Under the pieces are notes generated by a model. It had not been told where the DNA came from. It made no database searches and saw nothing but the letters and a program-made list of their open reading frames with translations. Positions 59,511 through 64,000 of a stretch of 64,000 nt of DNA are shown here, piece by piece. The stretch's first letter is position 1. Each line of letters starts with the position of its first letter. Both the position numbers and the translations under genes were made by a program. Source of the DNA: an uncultured Clostridia bacterium (GTDB lineage: Bacteria; Bacillota; Clostridia; Christensenellales; CAG-917); assembly GCA_947581925.1 (NCBI GenBank), contig CANPWB010000001.1, positions 62,001-126,000 on the forward strand. Reading direction: 5' to 3'.

Positions 59511-60056
59511 ATGAGCGTTGACAAGAAGAAGATAGAACAGGCGGTGAGGGATATTCTCGAGGCGATAGGCGAGGACCCGAACAGAGAGGGGCTTAAGGAC
59601 ACTCCGGAGCGCGTTGCGCGAATGTACGAGGAGCTGACTTCGGGCTACGGCGAGGACGGCGCGGCGCAGCTCCAAAAAGTATTTGACGAAAGCGGGAGCG
59701 AACTTGTCATAGAGAAGGACATTGCGTTTTCCTCTACTTGCGAGCATCACCTCATGCCGTTTTTCGGAAAGATGCACATCGCATATATCCCGAACGGCAA
59801 GGTTGTGGGGCTCAGCAAGCTCGCGCGCGTGGTGGACATATACGCAAAGCGGCTGCAACTTCAAGAGCGGCTGGGCGCGCAGATCGCGGACGAGATATTC
59901 CGTGAGCTAAAACCCAAAGGCGTGCTTGTAGTCATAGAGGCGGAGCATACCTGCATGACAGCGCGCGGCGTGAAAAAAGTCGGGAGCAAGACGGTTAGCT
60001 ACGCGACAAGGGGGGACTTCCCCGAGGCGTACGTCGCGAGGGTGTTTAAAACATGA
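59511..60056 (+). CDS. folE: GTP cyclohydrolase I
   Basis: [51 protein letters not shown]. Confidence 0.97.
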   Translation: MSVDKKKIEQAVRDILEAIGEDPNREGLKDTPERVARMYEELTSGYGEDGAAQLQKVFDESGSELVIEKDIAFSSTCEHHLMPFFGKMHIAYIPNGKVVGLSKLARVVDIYAKRLQLQERLGAQIADEIFRELKPKGVLVVIEAEHTCMTARGVKKVGSKTVSYATRGDFPEAYVARVFKT

Positions 60057-60859
60057 GCGAAAAAGAGCGCTATGATTTTAATGTCAGCGGCAGGATATTC
60101 GCGGGCGGGACGCATGTCATGGGCATTCTGAACGCCACTCCCGACAGCTTTTTTTGCGATAGCAGGGCGGAGGGCGTGGCGGCGTCTCTCGCGCGCGCGA
60201 ATATAATGTTGTCCGAGGGTGCGGAAATTTTGGATATAGGCGGGCAGTCCACCCGCCCAAATGCGAGCGCTCTTTCCGCCGACGAGGAAGAAAAAAGAGT
60301 CGTCCCCGTCATACGCGCGCTCAAGGAGACGTATCCCGACGCGCTTTTGTCCGTAGATACGTTTTACGCATCGGTGGCGGAAGAGGCGGCGAAGGCGGGC
60401 GCGGATATGATAAACGACGTGAGCTGTCTCGCGGACGAAAATATGGCGGCGGTCGTAGGAAAGTACGGGCTTGCCGTTTGCGTCATGCACAATAGGCGAG
60501 GTTCGAAAGTCGGGGATATGTTCGAGGACAAAAGAAAAGGACTGCGCCGCGCCATAGACAAACTGCTTGCGGCGGGCGTGGAACGAAATAAGATATTGCT
60601 CGACGGCGGCATAGGGTTCAACCTCTCGCGCGAGGAAGATATAGAACTGCTTGCGCGCTACGGCGAGCTGATAGACGCATTTGAATTTCCGTTTCTTTTG
60701 GGCGCATCTCGAAAGTCGTTCTTGGGCGGAGAGGTGCAAGACAGACTTCCCGCTACGCTTATTATGACGGTACGCGCGACAAAAATGGGCGCGCTGTTCG
60801 TAAGGGTGCACGACGTGAAGGAAAACGTCGAGGCGATAAAAAATTTTATAGGCAAATAG
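60053..60859 (+). CDS. folP: dihydropteroate synthase
   Basis: [33 protein letters not shown]. Confidence 0.97.
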   Translation: MSEKERYDFNVSGRIFAGGTHVMGILNATPDSFFCDSRAEGVAASLARANIMLSEGAEILDIGGQSTRPNASALSADEEEKRVVPVIRALKETYPDALLSVDTFYASVAEEAAKAGADMINDVSCLADENMAAVVGKYGLAVCVMHNRRGSKVGDMFEDKRKGLRRAIDKLLAAGVERNKILLDGGIGFNLSREEDIELLARYGELIDAFEFPFLLGASRKSFLGGEVQDRLPATLIMTVRATKMGALFVRVHDVKENVEAIKNFIGK

Positions 60860-60881
60860 CGATTTTTAAGGAGCAAAAGTC

Positions 60882-61724
60882 ATGACAGGTTGCGAATTTG
60901 AGGAAGATAAGATAATTTTGAAGGACTTCGAAGTTTTAGCATGTCACGGCGTAAACCCGGAGGAGAAAGTTGTCCCGCAGCGGTTTTTGATCTCCGCCGA
61001 GATATATGCGGACGTACGCGCGGCGGGGGAGAGCGACGATGTGGAGAATACAGTCAGCTACTCCGCGGTGAAAAAAGTAGTGAAAAGTTTTACGGAAGAG
61101 AATTGTTTCGACCTCATAGAGACGCTCGCGACAGGTTTGGCAAAGCGATTGCTTGAGAAGTTTCCGCTTGCGAAAGGCGTGACAGTAGAGGTCAAAAAGC
61201 CGGACGCGCCCATGAGCGGCAAGTTTGACTATGTAGCCGTAAAAACTACTTTTGCGTGGCACAGGGTATACCTCTCGCTCGGCTCCAATATGGGCGACAG
61301 AGGCGGATATCTGGACTTCGCGGTGAACGAGTTGAAAACAGATCCCGCCTTCAAAAACGTGCGCGAGAGCGGGCGCATAGCGACAAATCCTTACGGCGGC
61401 GTTGCGCAGGGCAAGTTTTTGAACAGCGTCGTCGAGGCGGATACCTATTTTACGCCCGAAGAGCTTTTACACAGGGTCAACGGCATAGAAAAGGCGGCGG
61501 GCAGGACGCGTGACGTGAGGTGGGGAGACCGCACTCTCGACATCGATATACTCTTTTATGACGACATAGTTTATGACAAAAACTGGCTTTCAATACCTCA
61601 TTATGATATGATAAACCGCGATTTTGTGCTTAAACCGCTCGCTGAGCTTGCCCCATACAAACTACACCCTATCCTTCGCAAGCGCGTGATAGATTTGCTT
61701 GAAGAGTTGGAAAAGAAGATTTAA
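60882..61724 (+). CDS. folBK: dihydroneopterin aldolase / HPPK fusion
   Basis: N-terminal FEVLACHGVNPEEK; C-terminal VYLSLGSNMGDR...RTLDIDILFYDD. Confidence 0.95.
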   Translation: MTGCEFEEDKIILKDFEVLACHGVNPEEKVVPQRFLISAEIYADVRAAGESDDVENTVSYSAVKKVVKSFTEENCFDLIETLATGLAKRLLEKFPLAKGVTVEVKKPDAPMSGKFDYVAVKTTFAWHRVYLSLGSNMGDRGGYLDFAVNELKTDPAFKNVRESGRIATNPYGGVAQGKFLNSVVEADTYFTPEELLHRVNGIEKAAGRTRDVRWGDRTLDIDILFYDDIVYDKNWLSIPHYDMINRDFVLKPLAELAPYKLHPILRKRVIDLLEELEKKI

Positions 61725-61734
61725 TACTTAAGTG

Positions 61735-62080
61735 ATTGTGGGGGGGTGAGGACTGGGGGATTCCTCGACTGCGCTCGGAATGACAATATGTCATGTTGAG
61801 CGGAGCGTAGCGGAGTCGAAACATCCCAGGGTTGCAGCCCGCCCTCACTGTGTATATTATCTATCCCGCTCGTTCTGCGAATTCGCTCGGACAGTGCGGA
61901 CGTCCGTGAACAGGCACTCTCGGACGGAGGTTACGTTAATTCGCTCGGATGAGGGGACTCCTCGACGTTGCTCGGAGTGACATTAAAAATACGCACGGAC
62001 GGAGGGTCGTGTTAATCGCTCGGACACTGCGGACGGCGTGTATAAGAACGCTTGGACAGGGGTGCGTTAAGATTTATAAT
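61735..62080. repeat. modular intergenic repeat region (locus VI) with inverted dispersed repeats
   Basis: GGGGATTCCTCGACTGCGCTCGGAATGACA / TGTCATGTTGAGCGGAGCGTAGCGGAGTCGAAACATCCC inverted pair; GCAGCCCGCCCTCACTGTGT; CTCGGACAG motifs. Confidence 0.7.
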
Positions 62081-62224
62081 GGACTTTCAGTTATCCTCTT
62101 GACGATTTTTTCTTTTGAAATTTAAATGTTTTTCGGGTTGTTTTGGGTTGCGCGGCGCGCGCGAGTATGATATAATATACACATTATATTGTATGCGTGC
62201 GATTTTCAGGCACAAAAGGTAGAC

Positions 62225-64000
62225 ATGGCAAATCAAGATTACAAGGCGGGAGACATCCGCGTGTTGGAGGGGCTGGACGCCGTAAGAAAGCGTCCCGGCA
62301 TGTACATCGGCACGACGGGCGCAAAGGGCATGCACCACATCTTGTGGGAGATCATCGACAACAGCGTGGACGAGGTGGCGAACGGCTTTGGCGACACCGT
62401 GAAGATAGAACTTCTCGACGACAACGTTGCAAGAGTGACGGACAACGGCCGCGGCGTTCCCGTGGACAAGCACCCCAAGCTCAAGGTGAGCGGCGTTGAG
62501 GTCGTCTTTACGCAGTTGCATGCGGGCGCGAAGTTCGACAACGATCAATACAGTTTTTCGGGCGGTCTGCACGGCGTGGGAGCGTCCGTCACGAACGCGC
62601 TAAGCGAATGGCTCAATGTCGAGGTCAAGCGCGACGGCAATTTGTACAGGATAGAGTTTTATTCTCCCGAGATAGGTTCCAAGATAAAGAGCGGCATTGT
62701 CAAGACTCCTCTCACCGTAGTGGGCAAGACGAAGGGAACGGGCACCATAGTGACCTTCAAGCCCGACGAGCGAGTGTTCGGCAAGGAAAAATTCGATTAT
62801 GCCACCGTTGCGGAACGCATGCGCGACGTTGCCTACCTCAACAAGGGCATGACAATAGTCATAGACGACCTTCGCATGCCGCTTGACGGGGGCACGGACA
62901 GGCACGACGTATTCTGCTATAAGGGCGGCATCGCGGACTATGTGCAATACCTCAACGAGGGCAGGACGGTGCTGTACGATAAGCCGCTTTACGTCGAGGC
63001 GAAAGAGGATAAATTCGAGGTGGCGGTGGCGATACAGCATACCGAGGCGTACACCGAAAATATATATAGCTATGTCAACAACATCCCCACGGCGGAGGGC
63101 GGCACGCACGAAGTCGGATTTAAGAGCGCGGTGACAAAGGTGTTTAACGACTATGCGCGCAAAAACGGCATACTCAAGGACAAACAGGCAAACCTGCTCG
63201 GTGAGGATTTCAGAGAGGGCATGGTCGCGGTCATCACCGTAAAGATGCAAAACGTACAATTCGAAGGACAGACGAAGGGCAAGCTGGGCAATCCCGAGGT
63301 GCGTCCCAAAGTGGAAAACCTCGTCAGCGAAAAACTTGCGGAATTGCTGTTGCAGAGGGGATATAAGGCGACGGCGGAGAAGATAATCTCAAAGGCGATG
63401 GGCGCGGCAAAGTCGAGAGAGGCGGCAAAGCGCGCAAAGGATCTGAGCCGTCAGCAAAACAAGTTGCAGGGGCTCAACCTTGTAGGCAAACTTGCAAGCT
63501 GTTCGGGCAAAAACGCCGCCATAAACGAGCTTTTCATCGTCGAGGGCGACAGCGCGGGCGGCAGCGCGAAACAGGCGCGCGACAGGTTTTTCCAAGCAAT
63601 ATTGCCGCTCAGAGGCAAGCCGCTCAACGTTGAGAAGGCGAGCCTTGAGAAGATACTTGCAAATGAGGAATTTGCGACTCTCATAAGCGCGCTCGGCACG
63701 GGCATAGACCCCGATTTCGACATCACGTCTTTGAGATATGACAAGGTGATAATTTTGGCGGACGCCGACCAGGACGGCGCGCACATTAGGGCGCTTTTGC
63801 TCACCTTCTTTTTCAGATATATGCGACAACTCATCACGGAGGGGCACGTGTATATCGGCATGCCGCCGCTTTACAGGCTGCAGAAGAAGGACGAGATACT
63901 CTACTGCTATGACGATGCGGCGCTCGTCGAGGGACAAAAAAAGATGGGCAAAAACGCGCTCCTGCAGCGTTTCAAGGGTCTTGGCGAGATGAATCCGGAA
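62225..64000 (+). CDS. type IIA topoisomerase B subunit (GyrB/ParE), truncated by right window edge; missing from the ORF track
   Basis: MANQDYKAGDIRVLEGLDAVRKRPGMYIG...SGGLHGVGASVTNALSEW...FIVEGDSAGGSAKQARDR...LADADQDGAHIRALLL; open frame of 592 codons to 64000. Confidence 0.97.
   Translation, partial: MANQDYKAGDIRVLEGLDAVRKRPGMYIGTTGAKGMHHILWEIIDNSVDEVANGFGDTVKIELLDDNVARVTDNGRGVPVDKHPKLKVSGVEVVFTQLHAGAKFDNDQYSFSGGLHGVGASVTNALSEWLNVEVKRDGNLYRIEFYSPEIGSKIKSGIVKTPLTVVGKTKGTGTIVTFKPDERVFGKEKFDYATVAERMRDVAYLNKGMTIVIDDLRMPLDGGTDRHDVFCYKGGIADYVQYLNEGRTVLYDKPLYVEAKEDKFEVAVAIQHTEAYTENIYSYVNNIPTAEGGTHEVGFKSAVTKVFNDYARKNGILKDKQANLLGEDFREGMVAVITVKMQNVQFEGQTKGKLGNPEVRPKVENLVSEKLAELLLQRGYKATAEKIISKAMGAAKSREAAKRAKDLSRQQNKLQGLNLVGKLASCSGKNAAINELFIVEGDSAGGSAKQARDRFFQAILPLRGKPLNVEKASLEKILANEEFATLISALGTGIDPDFDITSLRYDKVIILADADQDGAHIRALLLTFFFRYMRQLITEGHVYIGMPPLYRLQKKDEILYCYDDAALVEGQKKMGKNALLQRFKGLGEMNPE

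Noticed and set aside
58221-59864. 547-aa minus-strand ORF antisense to folC/folE
   Set aside because: Spans two well-identified plus-strand genes; shadow ORF.

Overview
This is a 64 kb chromosomal window that looks like a spore-forming Clostridia-type Firmicute: spoIVA, a ytxC-like gene, dnaD/dnaI and rnj are present. It contains about 55 supportable protein genes and no visible rRNA, tRNA, CRISPR array or transposase. Recognisable blocks, in order: (1) a DUF4037 protein and a three-gene locus (unknown protein, PD-(D/E)XK-like nuclease, beta-CASP metallo-beta-lactamase fold protein); (2) an HxlR regulator with flavin/NADPH redox genes; (3) a large repeat-containing lipoprotein; (4) feoA-feoA-feoB plus a FeoB-associated Cys-rich peptide; (5) a duplicated-domain class II aldolase; (6) xpt with a BMP-type purine/nucleoside ABC transporter; (7) dnaI/dnaD; (8) a BspA-like LRR lipoprotein with AT-rich unknown genes; (9) a P-type ATPase; (10) tpiA-gpmI; (11) an ECF sigma factor with two membrane partners; (12) metNIQ; (13) rnj-glycosyltransferase-der-aminotransferase; (14) spoIVA; (15) a THF-riboswitch-like element with folC-folE-folP-folBK; (16) a gyrB/parE-type topoisomerase gene running off the right edge. 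The strongest candidates for something undescribed are: a 25-codon Met-rich leader peptide plus terminator in front of metNIQ; a FeoB with a repeated acidic YD-like insert between TM1 and TM2; an ECF sigma operon whose partner proteins carry four copies of a Cys-free 'FDEALxxVQxGTATEEExxYV' module; a modular, gene-end-anchored family of palindromic intergenic elements at six or more loci; a nested-hairpin RNA upstream of the BspA gene; and a shared 13-mer in front of both units of the nuclease/beta-CASP locus. All assignments are from reading the sequence. No database search or folding program was run.
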